From: Archilochus colubris
Taxonomy: Eukaryota > Chordata > Aves > Apodiformes > Trochilidae
NCBI GenBank assembly: GCA_023079485.1
Contig: CM041086.1
Span: 12,098,401 to 12,162,400 of the forward strand
Direction of reading: 5' to 3'
Length of the DNA: 64,000 bases
This document shows positions 14,021-27,900 of the stretch, piece by piece. A program made the translations under genes and the position numbers. Under the pieces are notes generated by a model. The model made no database searches, had not been told where the DNA came from, and saw only the letters and a list, made by a program, of their open reading frames with translations. Within the stretch, counting starts at the first letter, position 1; every line of letters starts with the position of its first letter.

Positions 14021-16034
14021 TTAAGACTTTTTTTTTTCCTCCGTGAAGACCCTGTATAAATCCTTAGTTAGAAAGCCAGGTGCACTAACAGGTAAGTAGA
14101 CAGGCCAGTAAATTGCAACAAGATTTTTAAAAGAAACAAAAGGCTGATCCTGAAAGACACTTGCTGAAATTTGGGTCCAATGTGTATTCTGAAAACCTCT
14201 GATCAGCTGCTGCTTAGATCACCACTAGAACCTGAAGTTGACTCATTTTTTTCTTGGGTTTTCAAGGGAAACAAAGTGTACAACCATAGTTTTCTTGTCT
14301 ATCTTCATCCCCATCTCCCTGCAGATCACTCCTCTGCTTGCCTACGCTGATGCCCGATTTCAGCCAAACTCAGCCAAAAGCTTGGAAAATTCAGTACGTT
14401 TCTCACATTTTTTTTTAACATCAGCATCTGGTTAGAGGACAGAAACCCCTCATCAGTTCCTGCAGGTCTCTCAGGAGAGGCAGAATCCTGAGGCTCAGCA
14501 AACATGTGCTGCCTTTGGCTGGCAGCTCCAGGCTGCCCCTGCCCAGGGAGAGGCTCAGCAGAGAGCTGGGTTTATTGGTACAAGGAACAAGGAAGCAAAA
14601 GAGCTTTTGAGTTTGTGGTGGAAACAGGGTGAAATCACAGGGATGGGAATGGGGAAAAGAGTCAGAGGGGCCATAGGGACACAGGCTACAGGTGGTAGGA
14701 CAGAATTCCCACTTTTTTATTTACTTCAAACACCCACTTTCCTGCTTCTACCTGTGCATCAGCCTGGGCAGGGCCAGCAGCCAGCTCTGCTCTCCTGCAG
14801 TGCCATGAGCCCAACAGTATATTGCACACCAGCACGAGGTCTGGGGATCATCAGGGAAGCAGAAAAATGGGTTTTAATCCTCTCCAGTGATAAAAGGAAG
14901 CAAACACAGCTCTGCCCTGGTGGGCGTCAGCACACTGAGCTCCTGGAGAAAAAACTCTCCACCACACCCACTGTGCTTGACCAGGAGGGACCATCCCAGA
15001 AGATGGAGAGAGGCAATGCATGGAATGCTTAAATCCAGCTGAGTTCCAAGCCCTGAGTTATGGCCTGAACCTGAGCAACACCCTGAACCACAGGAGCCTT
15101 CGAAGAGACAGGAATTTAAACTCAATCTATCTTGAGCATTTGCCTCTTAGCTCTTTGTGCTGAGCTCCTTCTCAGGCAGTCACACTCAGGCAGTCTATGG
15201 TTTGCCTCGTTGGCTTTCATGGATCCTTCTGAGGTTTGTGACACCAGTGCCAGGAGGGAGAAGAGGGACCAGGAGCTGCCCCTCACCAGCTGGCTCTGCA
15301 ATGCCTCTGAGCACTCATCTCACTCACACCTGCAGGTGGCCACCAGGTTTCCACCACTACACTTTCCTCTTCAGCTTTTCTGTTCTAACACCCAACACAC
15401 CTTCATGGCATGACTGATTGGGAATGTTACACAGATGAGTGACTAATGAAAGCTCTGCATGTTCTAGAATACACCACATGCTTGGAGTTAGAAGCCTGAG
15501 TGACTCGGTTAGATGAAGATATTTTTGTTCTTTGTTTCAAGCAGGTTAAGCAGAGGATGCCATCTCTTTGTAGGGGAAATTATTAGCTAGCAGGTTGGCT
15601 GCTTCTGTTTCAGGCAGAATTTTTTTTGGTAAAGCCTCTCCTGAGCTTCCTGAAGCCCACGACAGAGCCACGCTGTAGTCCCAGGACAAACCTGAAGCAG
15701 AATTTGGCTCCTTGCATGTATTCACCACCAAGTTTATGGGTGAACAGGTGGGTCAACTACTGTAGTGACCTGAAACAAACCCAGTGCTCATCACATTGAC
15801 TACCTTGGAAACTACAGAAACAGTACTAAGTGCCAGATGCTGAGGTCCTGGGCTTTGCTGGCCCCATGTTCTGGGTGCTCTGGAAGACCTGAACACAGGA
15901 GGTAAGCACAGCCAACCAGGTTCCCTCAGGAGCCTTTCTGGAGGAAAAGATTGTTCTGGAGCTTGGACAGTCCAGCTTGGCTCTGAGCAGGGCAGCTGGG
16001 GACAGGCCATATCCCCAGGGCATTTTTCACTTGG

Positions 16035-16290
16035 GTTTTTAGTATCTCCAAGGATGGAGACTGCACTTGGGCAATTTGTCACGGTGTTCAACCACCCTCA
16101 CAGTGAAGACTTCTTTTCTTAACCTAGTTTCTTGTTTGTGTCCATTGCCTCTGGGCACCACTGAGAGGAGTCTGTCTACCTCATATTTACCCTCCTTGTC
16201 CCACCAGGAATTTGTACACATGGATGAGGACCCCTTGAGCCTTCTCCAAACCTCTCCTGGCCTCTCTGCTCCCACAGGCATGGGGCTCTG
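16035..16290 (-). mobile_element. CR1 LINE 3' fragment
   Basis: Read on the plus strand, this is the reverse complement of the CR1 3' region. It includes stretches like atctccaaggatggagac, caaccaccctcacagt and ggcaccactgagaggagtct, followed by the part encoding the end of ORF2. The copy is diverged and 5'-truncated, and has no coding capacity. Confidence 0.85.
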
Positions 16291-19200
16291 TGCTTTGCCC
16301 TCCCTGCACTCCTACCTCTCACTGCACCAAAGATCTGAAGCCTTTTAGACAATTTTCCTCGGCAATAAATGGAAGAATTTGGTCTAAGCTATGAGAACAT
16401 AGGGACTTCATGGGGGCATCTGGACTCCTGCTAGCAGAGCCACTTACTTCACTCACGAGGAATAAATGAAAGGGGAAGTTCATGGCATCTACTTTGCATG
16501 GATGTTCTTGGAAGTTCCTTTGTTTTCCTGTGCAGATCTCACAGGCTGTTCAAAGCTAGGACAAAGAGCTTGGCTTTTTCAATAGTGAACAGAGGAGATG
16601 ACTCAAAACAAGCTGTAAAACAGAAATCACTCTGAAGATCAAATACATAATGATATTTTAGAGAGTTCAGATGAGGAAGCTGAGGAAGATTTAATACAAG
16701 CTTTCAAAACAAAAGACAAAACCAAACTCCATTGTCAGGCACTTAACTCACAAATTCATAATACTTATTGCACCTACAGCTGATAAGATCTTATCTCAAA
16801 AAACTTCTGAGATAAAAATTAAACTTTGAGGCTACAGAATATCCTGGAAACCAGCTAGAAGGAAATGCAGATCCGCAACAGTTTTTTTTTTTAATTACTG
16901 CCAGGGTTGCCAATTAACTCTGTTGACAGACTGAGACACCTGCTTGCTTCTGCTATACAACAGTTGTGCCAGGACTGTCCTCCCTACTTCCTAACCAGTA
17001 AGAAATTTCCTTTTCACTGGGTCTTAGTAAATCCCTTTGAGAAAACCTTTAAAAAATCCTGATATTTTAGCTTTGCTGTTTTATTGGACTAGGATCCAAA
17101 TGGCAGCAAGAACTATGTTTTAATTTTTTTTTACCTTTCCATACTCCTATTTCCAGTCTCCTGATTTCTCTTGTAAGTGGACACGAAACCAAAACTAAAC
17201 AACAACAAAAAAACAACCAAAAGGAAAGAAACCTCAGTGGTAAGAGGACACGAGGACCTGGGCCCCTGCTCTGTGCCTTTGTTTCTCCTTCTCTCTGTTC
17301 TCTGGTATTTCTTACTGAAAAAAGAGCCCCAAAACTTCTTGTTAAATTTGGCTATATTTCAACAACTCCGTAATTCCTGGAATTTCCATTTACGTTTCAA
17401 GGAGCAGCACTGGAAAATGTTGTAAAAGATGCATATTCCATTCCCTTTCAGGAGAAAATCAAGGTCGTGCTGGAACTACTAAAAAGATATATTTATTCTG
17501 TCAAAAACTTCATGTCTGTACTTCTAGATCAATTTAATTTAATGCAGATAAGACACAAACACCTACAGAGAATCTTTCATATTAGAGAAGAGTGTTTTCT
17601 CAGCAAGGGATTTGTGTAATCCGAGAGGAATGGGAAAGTTGTCACGAATACCCTGACCTCTAAGCTTTTCCACCATAAAAGCTATTAATTTATTTGTCTT
17701 ATCTTTTATGTCTGTGTGTAACAGGAAACCAACACCCAGGAACAGGTAAAGCTGAAGACAGGTAAAAGGAACTGCAGTGGAGGACAAGGCAGGAGGCACC
17801 AGGAGGGGTTTTCCTTTTTTGTTTTGGTTTTTCCCAACAGCTTTAAATTATCAGTTTCCTGCCCACCTGGATTTGGCCCAGAACAAGCTATTTAATTGCT
17901 GTAAAACTGAGTGTTTTATCATGTGAAATACATACATAATATTGTACTGTTGTAACAGAAAATCAGTCTGGCTAGCAAGCTTTATTGATTTTATGTTAAA
18001 GTCAGCAGAAAGGGAGGAGGATGACAGGAAACTGCAGCCAAGGCCCTCAGCCTAATAAATAACCAAGGGGACAGGATTCCTCCAGAACACAGAACTGACT
18101 GAAGGTGTTGGGGCTGACCCCAAGCAGGCAATAACCCCAGGGGCTGCTGCTCCTTGTTTGAACAGGAGCTTGCAGGTTGCTGGCAGAAGAATTTTGTCTC
18201 TTTGCTCTGCCAGCAGGGCATCTCATCTCCAAACATCCCCAAACTAAATGGCAGAGGAGATTGATCCCCAGCATCCTCAAAACCCTCTGAGTGATGTCAC
18301 CACTGACAGATTCCTCTCCAGAGAGAATTCCTTCCCCAGCCTTCTGAACAGCTCTGCTGTGAAAAAAATAACTCATCTTCCAGCATCCCCTTGCCCTGAG
18401 CACTGTGCTGCCATGACTGCCCCTCACCCGAGCTGTTTCTGTTCCACCTAAAGCAGGTGTGGCTCCACACTTTGTACTGAAGCAAACAAGTACAGAGAGA
18501 AGATGCTTCTTCTATACTGATCAGACAAAGAGCTCATCTCACTGAAATATTTTGCTCCCACTGTGTTTAACATATGTGATCCCTGCATGGATTTATAAAC
18601 CCTCTGTTGACAAACAGATCATAATACCTGCTTCAATCCTACAGGACAACTATAGGAAACAGTCCTATAAAAATCAAAATTGGTCTTTGAGAAAACTAAA
18701 GGAATTAAATTAAGAAAGATGGAACTTCATGTCTCATGAAATTCACACTCCAGGGTGATATATCTGTTGCTGTAAAGATAAAAATCTTTTTTTAGTTTTA
18801 GAAAAAAAAATCTGAAAAACTAGGGTCTGCTTGCAGAGCTTATCCTAAATAATGATCTCCTTTCTGGAATCTAGTTGAACTGTCAGGTTTGCAACATCCC
18901 AGTTACCCAGCCTGTCTAAACAGGGTTCCATCCCATTCCTGCACTGCCCTCCAGGGGAATGGGCTGCCCGTGCTCAGTGGGGACACCACTGCTCCCAAGG
19001 AACGCAGCTGCCACCAGTTTGGCAGCTACATAACACCAGTATAAATCTTCCTTCATTCAGCCAGTGTCAGGAGGAGCTGGCATGCTCCAAAAGCAAATAA
19101 AAAAATCAAGTTAATTTTATTCTTGACATGCTGGCCACTGAAATCTAAATCACTTTCTCCAGATGTAAAGCAAAAGCTTTGGTTTATTTGCTACACATTT

Positions 19201-19764
19201 AAGCTCCACTTGCAAACACCAGCTCTATCACGATGTCAGGAGAGCTAAAGCTGGCTGTGTAGTGCAACAAACCACTGCATGTCCAGTGCTGTACAGCACT
19301 CTCTTGTGTGTTGTGCCATACCTTGTTTAGGATGCTTTTTTTCTTCTGGTGCTAAGCCTCACACAGTGGTGAGGTTTGTAAAGAACCTACAGGTGCTTAG
19401 CTGAGTCTTGGAACCAGCCTGTAAAACATCTGGTGCTGGTTGGTGCTTGGAAACTGCCCAGGTCAGGGCTCCACAGCTACAAATGTCCTGAAGTGGCAAC
19501 TCAAAGCAGCACAGGGTTGTGATCAGTAAAACGCTGGCTCATCTCTGGATTAAAAATCACTCAGTTTGCTCACAAAATCAGACAAGAAAGACTTAAGCCA
19601 AAGGATTCCTAGTGCAGCTCCACCAAAGTATATCTCATGGAATTAGCTATGTATACATTTGTACTAAGTGCTTATTAGACAGGTTGACCTAGGGAAACAC
19701 ACACAGAAATAAAAGCCAAGCATTACAGTATCACAGCTTCTCAATTCTTCCCTCATGACAGATC

Positions 19765-19840
19765 AGAACTATTAGGGCCAGAATGGACAACCCCAATCAT
19801 TTTATCTAACCTTTCGTTAAGGAACTGGGGAATCTCAGAA
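19765..19840 (-). repeat. Possible very old CR1-like remnant
   Basis: A short stretch around attagggccagaatggacaa, followed by a catctaacc-like motif, resembles the 3' tails of old CR1 subfamilies. The match is short and from memory only. Confidence 0.3.
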
Positions 19841-20277
19841 GAAGCTGAGATCAACCACTATTGAGAAACAGAACAATTTAAGGAGAAAAATAAACAATCA
19901 AAAAACAACGTGGCAAAATTTGTGGTGGAAAGTGCAAAGCATGTAACTATGCTGCAGAGACTTGTATGTTCATTTATGTCATCTGACCTCAAAAAATAAA
20001 CCAGTGTCTTCAAAGCAGACACAATGGGTTTCTCTAGTGAAATAACTTGGGTGCTGCACAAGTCAAAAGCAGTACTAACTTCAGAGCTCAGAATGAAACA
20101 GCACTTTTCTTAGTGAGTGCTGAAGTCAACTCAGATGGAACAATCAATTTTTTTTCCTATTGAATTTCTTGACTAAGCAACAATCATCCACAAACACAAC
20201 TGTTTCCTGACTGAACTGTCCTGGACCAAAGTTCAGAGAAATAATTAAGTTTCAGCACCTCGTGCTGCAATACTCAC

Positions 20278-20695
20278 CCAGATGTGACATCAGGACGGTG
20301 CTGTTGCCTTTGTCCATCGAATTGTAGATCACAGCTGCTCTTGCACCCCTTCTGGCAGCCACCTTGATTTTTTCAGCAAAAGTACAATCACCTCTTTCAA
20401 TCAGTGCTATCCACGGCGGGTGTGTGACCGTGAACTCGGTGTCTGCATCACAGGCCAGAGGACTGGCAGATTTAGGGATGCCCACAAGTCCCTGAGCACT
20501 AAGCAGAGGAGAATTTAATCCATACAGGCCACATTCACAGTGCTCAGACACGGTTGTGTTGCTGGCACTGTTGAAATAGAATAAACTTACAGAGGCAGTC
20601 TGTAAGACTGAAAATGCAGAAAATGCCTCTGTAGTCCTGGATAAAATTGTGACCACCGAGAGGCAGAAAAAAATGAACTTATCTGCTTGCTTCAT
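20278..20695 (-). CDS. RNF128: RNF128 (GRAIL), alternative first coding exon B, distal promoter
   Basis: This alternative first exon matches human RNF128 isoform 2. The ATG at 20695 (MKQADKFIFFCLSVVTIL...) opens a hydrophobic signal peptide of about 25 residues. The start of the PA domain follows, with ECGLYGLNSPL, GLVGIPKSASPLACD, WIALIERGDCTFAEKIKVAARRGA and NSTVLMSHLG. N46 (NTT) and the NST near the end are potential N-glycosylation sites. The exon ends in phase 1 at a consensus gtgagt donor, as exon A does, so both can join the same exon 2. The frame extends seven codons upstream to a TTG that is not a credible start. The exon is not in a CpG island, which suggests tissue-restricted control, although the sequence does not prove this. 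The likely 3' end of RADX is about 1.2 kb upstream. Confidence 0.93.
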
Positions 20696-21861
20696 TGCTG
20701 CTTTGCCAAAGAACAAAATGTAGGGATCTGCAGGTATTTTCAGCTGCTGCTGGTTGTTGTTAGCCCATAGTCTGCGGAAGAGTTTGAAATTTCAGTTCCA
20801 ACAGGAACTTGACACCACCCAGGTAAGTCCTCGAGGTATCAGTGAGCTTATCTGGAGTGGGGGCTGGGACGGGCCAGAGGTGCCACACCTACTGATTGTG
20901 ACATCAAGATGCAGACTGAGGGACCTGCAAGTAACCTTGAGTCCTACCTTCCTGCTTCCTTTTCACAAAACTCGGTTCTCCCCCTCCCCCTCTCCCATTA
21001 CTGCACATTTTGTAGCTTCCATGAGGATTCCTGAGAGATTGCTCAAGCCCCCTCCTCCTACTTCAACTGGGACACCACCCCAGGTGCTCAGGTCACCTTT
21101 CATTCCGTGATGTAAGCTCAGGGTTCTCACTTCACTGTGATGCAAATGACCTTGTGGAAACTGTCAAAAGTGGAGGGACAGTAACACACAAAAAAAATTT
21201 ACCCATCTTACAGAGTAAGAAAAAGAAATCATTCCCCACATTTCTCCTTTCAGATTCTTTCATCTGTTCTGTCAGATCCAGCTTGCTCGGGTGCTTATAA
21301 TGCCATGATTTTAATATGGATTTGTACCAATGCAAGAGATGTAGGATCCCCTAAACTCATCACAGAAGCAAACTTATTGCAGCCCACTTCCACACTCTGG
21401 CTCTTTTCCAAGACTTCAACTGAAATGTTCAAATAACTATCACACAAGTTTCCATTTCTGGGTGTAGGCTCTACAGATTCTGAATTCAGTCAGGGTTGTA
21501 TTCCACGACAACTACTAGCACCAGCTCTTGTCTTATTATATTAGAACAGAAAAATTAAAACCTTACTAATATGAGAACTGTCATCCATAATGAAAATAAG
21601 GACAAACTGGAAAGTCATCAAGACGTTTTTCCTGTTTTTCTGCAAAAGTCATGATGTGCATAGTGCTGAAAGCCAAAAGAATCTGCAATCGGTGGAAAAC
21701 ACTTTGATGAAAGCTCAATTAAGTTTTCCTGTAAAGATTCTTTAAAAGTATAAACGTGACCACATAGAGGATTATAGGAGAACTGAAACAGCTCTTCACA
21801 GAAAAAGAAAATAGGAACAAAATGAAAGAAGTAAACCAAGATGTTTACATATATTAATACA
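20696..21861. other. Short spacer between RADX 3' end and RNF128 exon B
   Basis: About 1.2 kb lies between the candidate RADX polyadenylation signal and the distal RNF128 start codon. It should contain the 5' UTR and promoter for RNF128 form B. I see no obvious TATA box and no CpG island. Open frames here have no recognisable homology. Confidence 0.5.
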
Positions 21862-24813
21862 TTTATTTATATATTCCAGTTTTCAGTTTAGCACTAGTTC
21901 TACATCACATTATTCAAAACTGATCTTACCTCTAAGATCTATGACTTGTCAAGTTTTTTACAGAAAAGTACCATTAGCTACACACAGTTCACCTGGTTTT
22001 CTCTACAATTAATGCTGGAAAAATAAGAAACATGCAAAACTAAGACTTTATAGTAGAGTTCTTTGGCTGAATTGGGCATGAATTCTACAGCTAGGGAAGT
22101 GTTCTGATGCTATTTTACCCTCGGGAGTAGCAATACAAAGCAGCAAGAAGGATGATTCCTATGACATTTTGCAGGAGTAGAGATTCTGTATCTTTCTTTA
22201 ACATAGCAAAATTAACATGTTTTGTCAGACTCAGGATCAAAAATACTTTGGTTTTATACTTGTGTCCATAGACGTCAAGAGAAATAAAACAGCAAGTAGT
22301 TTCTTTGCAGAGGACCTTCACCCCAGTGCTACAGTGCTGGTTTGGCAGAGAGGAGGGAGACTGAGTGGTAGAACCACACAGTAATACTGTGACCCTTCAG
22401 GAACTGAAGTTGGCATATTAAATTCAGTGTAACTTACAGCAGTGTGCTAAGTGCCTCTACAGGATGACCAAGAGGACTGAAATTCCGAGTCTGCTACAAG
22501 CATTTAATATTCTATATCTACACACAGAGATACTACTGCTGTGGTTTCAATATCAGCACTTTGTTCTGCAAGGGTAAATATCTTTCCTACTCAGCTTTTG
22601 CTGTGAAAAATTTCAAAAAACCCTTCTGTAAAATAAAATTGTATAGTTTAAAAATTCAAGTGCATATTATACATACCCCACAACATTCTGGTATTTCCTT
22701 AAGAGTTAGGAAGTCCTAAGACGGAAGATAGAATTATTAATGCTACATGTTTAAAGTGTAGTAAGCAGAATGATGCAGCCTCTGCTGCATTTCTGTTTAT
22801 GGGATGGATGAAGTGACTGCAACAACTCAGTAGAGTAGCTCTGTGACAGTGTTAGCCACACCAGTCCCTTCATACAAAGATAATTACTTTAAAAATCACT
22901 TTTAGAAATAATAGTTTCATTAAAATTAGACTTCGACCTGAAGTATATTTAAGAAAAAAATACAGGCTGACACAGTCAGCATTGCTCACAGCTTGATACA
23001 CGAAGTGCTGGTGCTTATCTTTCCCATTCTAGAGCAATAGCCTCTAAACTTCACATATACATAAGCAACAAAATTACACAAATAACATATTAGAAGCAAC
23101 ACTGTGATCCTCTCAGGCTGGTGTGCTTTCCTTTTGCCTTCTGTGGCAAGGCTACAAGGTACTCTGAAAGGCATAAGTTGACAAACACTGCTCTAGAACT
23201 AATACTATATGATCCATACAAAATATAATCATTTAACATACAGTCACATTTCATTAACTTTTCTTCTCTGTACAATTGAAGTTAAACTTTTCTCATTAAT
23301 ACATCTTAAACTGTAAACCATACTAGAGAGATAGAATAATTTATGAGTTTCTTCAGAATGTTAAGCCTTTTACTTTTCATCTGAAGCTGTCTATGAATTT
23401 GTACTGAAATAAGGACAGCTACATTTTTATTTCAATTACCATAATATGAATTTAAGTACTTGAAGACAAAGACCCCTGTCCCAAGGGCAGATAAGTGAGC
23501 TACTACTTGGAAGTGACACTACCTGGTTGCCAACAGGCTGCTAAAATGTGCCTAGAAGTTTTCCACAAAAGAATATATCTGTTCCTATAAATTTAACTCT
23601 GTAGGCTTTGGAAAATAATGGTACAATTTAATTGGCAAGCTTCCAGAATGCAATTATTTCTTCACAAAGAACTGAACTGAGACCAGCATTTCCCATGGAC
23701 AAGTTGTCAATTAGCAATGTGCTTTTAGCTCCTGCCAGAGAATAATTTCCTAAGGATCCAGCTGATTTGAGGCTGTTTGACATGGGAGGAAAAAGTAGGA
23801 CTTGGTTCTGTACTGGGCAGAAGCCAAATGCTACTTAGTATATAGGCAAGAAGCTGGCAGAATTCTATGGAAGTCTCTTCTCTTGTGGAAGTAGCAGCTT
23901 CTGGCAGCTGCCGAGCTCCTTCTTGCACTCAGAATACAGGTGCTACTAAAAAGGACAGTGGTTATCAACAGACAAAAACCTAATAATGTGAAAAACTATA
24001 TATCCTGCTGTGCTAAGCACTCCTTAAAGACAGGTCTTCTCTTGCAAAGCTAGAAGCAAGCTCCTTTAAGCAAGTTTGTTTTTTTAAATAGGTTCTTTTT
24101 TAAAAATTAATAAATATGTTTAAAACCTTTGGGTGCTACACTTAATACCCAAGGCTGTATATACAAAAGCAGACATTTAAAAACACAGTAGTTGACCTTG
24201 CTCAGGTAAAAAGAACTAAAAGTGGCTTACTGGATCACTGAACCCAGTCCACAATACTAAAGGCAGCATGGGATTTAATCCCTTTCTCAAACACAGTAAG
24301 GTTTAAGGTTCAAGCCTAGAGATCAGCCAGGCTGCCCCTAGCAACACTCACTAAAAGATCACTAGAGACCACAGTAACTTCTAGTCCTAAAAAATATTCT
24401 GATTTCCAGCATAAAATTATACCACACCCAGTATTGCCTTCAGTATTGGGAAAGGCTGCCTCTCTTCTCAGTCCTCACCCATACATCTACATTTCTGTGT
24501 GTGTTGGATGTGCATAGAAGAGAAGCAGAGATGACAAGCATGCTCCTTGATATCCTACCAAAAGATAAGATTACTGTGACCAAGACATTGTGTAATCTGT
24601 TTCAAGACTCCCAAAAACCAAAACAAAAAAAGGGAACAACCATCCTTCCCAGTTACATAGATGACCATTAACATTGGTCTAAGAATCATCATTTTATGTT
24701 TGTGTCTGCTATTTCTAGAAAAGTGCTAAATGTAGAGGGAGTATTCAAAGCTACAGCAGTTTTTTTCTCCCTCCTTTTGAACAATATAAAAATTTTAAAA
24801 ATAAGTTATTAAA
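21845..24813 (-). other. RADX: Probable RADX 3' untranslated region
   Basis: AT-rich sequence follows the RADX stop codon and contains no recognisable coding exon. It is taken as 3' UTR down to the distal AATAAA at 21862. It would be shorter if the signal near 23428 is used. Confidence 0.45.
21862..21867 (-). terminator. RADX: Candidate RADX polyadenylation signal (AATAAA)
   Basis: The plus strand reads tttatt within atttatttat, giving AATAAA on the minus strand about 2.95 kb after the RADX stop codon. Another AATAAA lies at about 23428-23433. I cannot tell from sequence which is used. The distal one would leave about 1.2 kb to the RNF128 exon B start codon. Confidence 0.4.
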
Positions 24814-24959
24814 CTATACTGGACCCAGCACATCAGGTTCCACTGTCTTGTAGATTTTGCTCAGAAAGACTTCCACATTATCATCACCCAAGTGACAGAT
24901 GTCCAAGATGCAGATAACATGTTTGCCATCCAGATCCATCGCTGCTTTTACAACTTCAT
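24814..24959 (-). CDS. RADX: RADX coding exon 15 (terminal)
   Basis: Encodes [47 protein letters not shown] and a TAG stop. It matches the human end, [21 protein letters not shown], with about nine residues beyond it. Acceptor tctag. Confidence 0.96.
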
Positions 24960-27900
24960 CTAGAAGTTAAGAAAAGGTGTTTCAATACACATACAATAAA
25001 AAGAGGTATACTGAATTGACACTGTTTTCCATGCAATAATGTGTGTATGTTCAAATTTCTTTCAGTGATGAGGCTCACTGACTATTAAATGCTGGCCTAC
25101 TGGGATATTTTTTGGTAGAATTTTATGAGTAAAAAATAAAACCCAGTAGAAATAACAGCATCAGAATTTAGATATGGAAAAGCTGAAATATGCATTACTT
25201 TACCATCAGTGATTCTCAGATTTCATAGTTTTATTCAAGGTAAAGATGCATTTAAATAAAATCAGGTCTGTCTATTCAAACATGCAGAAAAACACAATGC
25301 TTACAAAGCACTTTGCAGTAGGATAGACACTGTGTTCCCCATATTTGTTGTGAGGTGCTACCAATTAAAAACATAATTTGAAAGAAAATAATTAAATAGC
25401 AGGCAAACACCTCAGTCTATGCACCACAGGTGTTCAAAGTGACATCAACAAAAGATTATTTCAAAGCCAAACACTCACATGCTTAGCCACAAGCCACACA
25501 TACTGACTTGCATGTCAGTATAATTTTACATCAACAAATAACTGCAAATACTATCTAGATCTCTTAGGAGTTTGTGATTTGGATATTAAAGTGCTATCTT
25601 CAGAGTATGAGAACAGCTCCAGTAAAAATTGCCTTCAAAGTTCAGCATTACATCTGTTTACTCAAGGTGGTCACAAAGAATTCACCTCTCTTTCACTGAA
25701 GAGATGAACAGTGTCTGACCTATGGCAGCAATTTCAAGAGAGGATTAACTCTTGCATGGAAAGATAAACTACAGTAGTACAAATGAGTAACATCAGTGAA
25801 AACCAGTCTCACTTGAAAGTGGAAACATGCCAGAAAGCCTCTCATTGCTTGTGGTCTTCTGCTGACGTGCAGAGATGCAACTCATGCAAGACAATAATGT
25901 ATCATTTTGAATGTCTTCCAGTTTAAATAAATGGGGATCTTCAGGACTAAAGAGTGGCAGAAATGCAACATCTGTTGCTACATCGTGGTTTACACCTGTT
26001 GAAAAAAAATTTAAGTTAGCAGAAAATTTCACCTTCAGCCAATTAGCAACTTCATGCACCATTTTTTCTTTTTCTAAAAAACCCAGACTACTGTAGGCTT
26101 AACACTGAATTTTAATTGTTCTTTGCCCATTAATTAGGAATTCATGTCTAAAAATACATCTCAATATATGTGTATATAATCTTTATCCATATGCATATTC
26201 AAGCTGATATGATGTCATAACATACTATGATTTAGGGCTCACAGTGCTTTTAATCCAGAAATCATTAAACCAACAGTGGAAGCCATTTCACATTCCTGTT
26301 TAACCTTATGGCTGCTGCTTGGGTAGAGAAATTAATTTTACAACTAGTACATCTACACAATATGAATATACAGTGCAATACCAGTGCTACTTTTGCCCTG
26401 AATATTATACTTTTAATTTCCAGGATTCTAATATAAACATTCAAAACATTTCTGCAAATCTCCTTTAGCAAGTAATGGAAATTTTTAAATGATGGGAACT
26501 TAACATGAGCATTGTTAAGCTAGACATTTCTCCTTTTAATGGGAAACCAAAAGCAAACAGATTAGTATCCCACAGCAATGCTAACAGACACACATAAACT
26601 TGCACATTTATATTTTAACAAATTAAGATCAACCAAGTGATGCCTTTTGCTAAACAGAAGGAGCAAAGAGCAACTGATGGGTGTGGCTAAAATGCAGCCC
26701 TTAATTTTCTAGCATGGAAGAAAGGCACTTGAGCAACAGTACTCAAACACTCAATGAGAATAAAGCTCAAATAGTTGTCCCTTCTGCTTTCAGAACACTG
26801 AGTTATTTCTGATGAGTGCCTCTCCAAGAGGAAAGTCAGCTGACAATCAAGTGCAATTCAATAATTTACCTGATTGTGTCAGATTGGTTGGACTAGTGAA
26901 CAAGACCTACCTCTAATAGTAATAATCATTAGCTTAAGTACTACACACATTGTTCAAATAATAGATATAAACTACATAATAAGGTATTTTTAACGAGAAA
27001 TACAAGTTTCTGGTAAAAAATTATCCCAGATACCATGATCTCTAATAAAAAAATCTAAAATGTCAATTATTCTTAAAACCTCAAGACATACTCAAAATCA
27101 ACCAATCAATCTATCCGGTTTCTTACAAATCTTCAAGCCGTTCTGTCCTGGTTTGGGTCAGGATAAAGGTGATTTTCTGTCTTGTACTTCTGCTTCTAGC
27201 TAAGTCTCCTATAAGTAGTTGCACTTGCTGAAACTAACAGCAAGTTTCTCAGACAGTGTCTGCTTCTGGGACTGATCACACTCGATGTTTATAGCTACTG
27301 CTAGAGACTGGCGTGCAGAACCAGGGACACTGCTCAGCTCTGAGGAACATTTTACCCTCCAGAAGGAATAAAGAGGTCCCACCTGCAGCCCTCCTTTGGG
27401 GAGGAACGGACAAGATAGATGCCAGAATTGACCAAACAGAGTATTCCATCCCATATAGGTCATACTCAGTATAAATTTCAGGCATCACAGGGGCCAAGCC
27501 ACACTTCCAGCTTCTGGCTGCCTGTCCTTCCTGCCTTTCCTGCTTCCCTTCCTTCACCTGGCATCCTGGGAGGATTCCATCCATTCACCTGCCTGTGCTC
27601 CTGATCCATGCCAGCCCATATCTGTGTGTCCCTATCTCCAGCTCCCAACTGCTGCCGACTCCAGGATTCCAGCCTGGACTTTCCCAGGGCTGCCCTGTAG
27701 CCTCGGTGGTGATGTGAGAGTTATTGGGAAAGAGGGGGGAGGAATGTGGTATCCATTTTCCTGTATATTTGTATATATTTAGTAATTTTTCATATTTATC
27801 ATTACTATTTCATTAAAGCTGCGAAGTTTAGTTTCCAACCCATAAGTCTCTCTCCCTTATTCTCTCTCCTTTCTTTATCAGGGAGGAGAGAGAGATTAAC

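Larger units (their letters stand above)
8251..20277 (-). other. RNF128: Intron of RNF128 form B and upstream region of form A
   Basis: The sequence between the two RNF128 first exons is intronic for form B and upstream for form A. It contains CR1 fragments at about 13440-14020 and 16035-16290. A-rich runs lie near 9963-9982, 11573-11595 and 12477-12540, with an A/C-rich stretch at 17190-17225. A weak, old CR1-like stretch may lie at 19765-19840. No other coding exon was recognised on either strand. Confidence 0.6.

Noticed and set aside
20696..20716. Upstream start for RNF128 form B
   Set aside because: The extended frame begins with TTG. The ATG at 20695 directly precedes the signal peptide, as in the human isoform.
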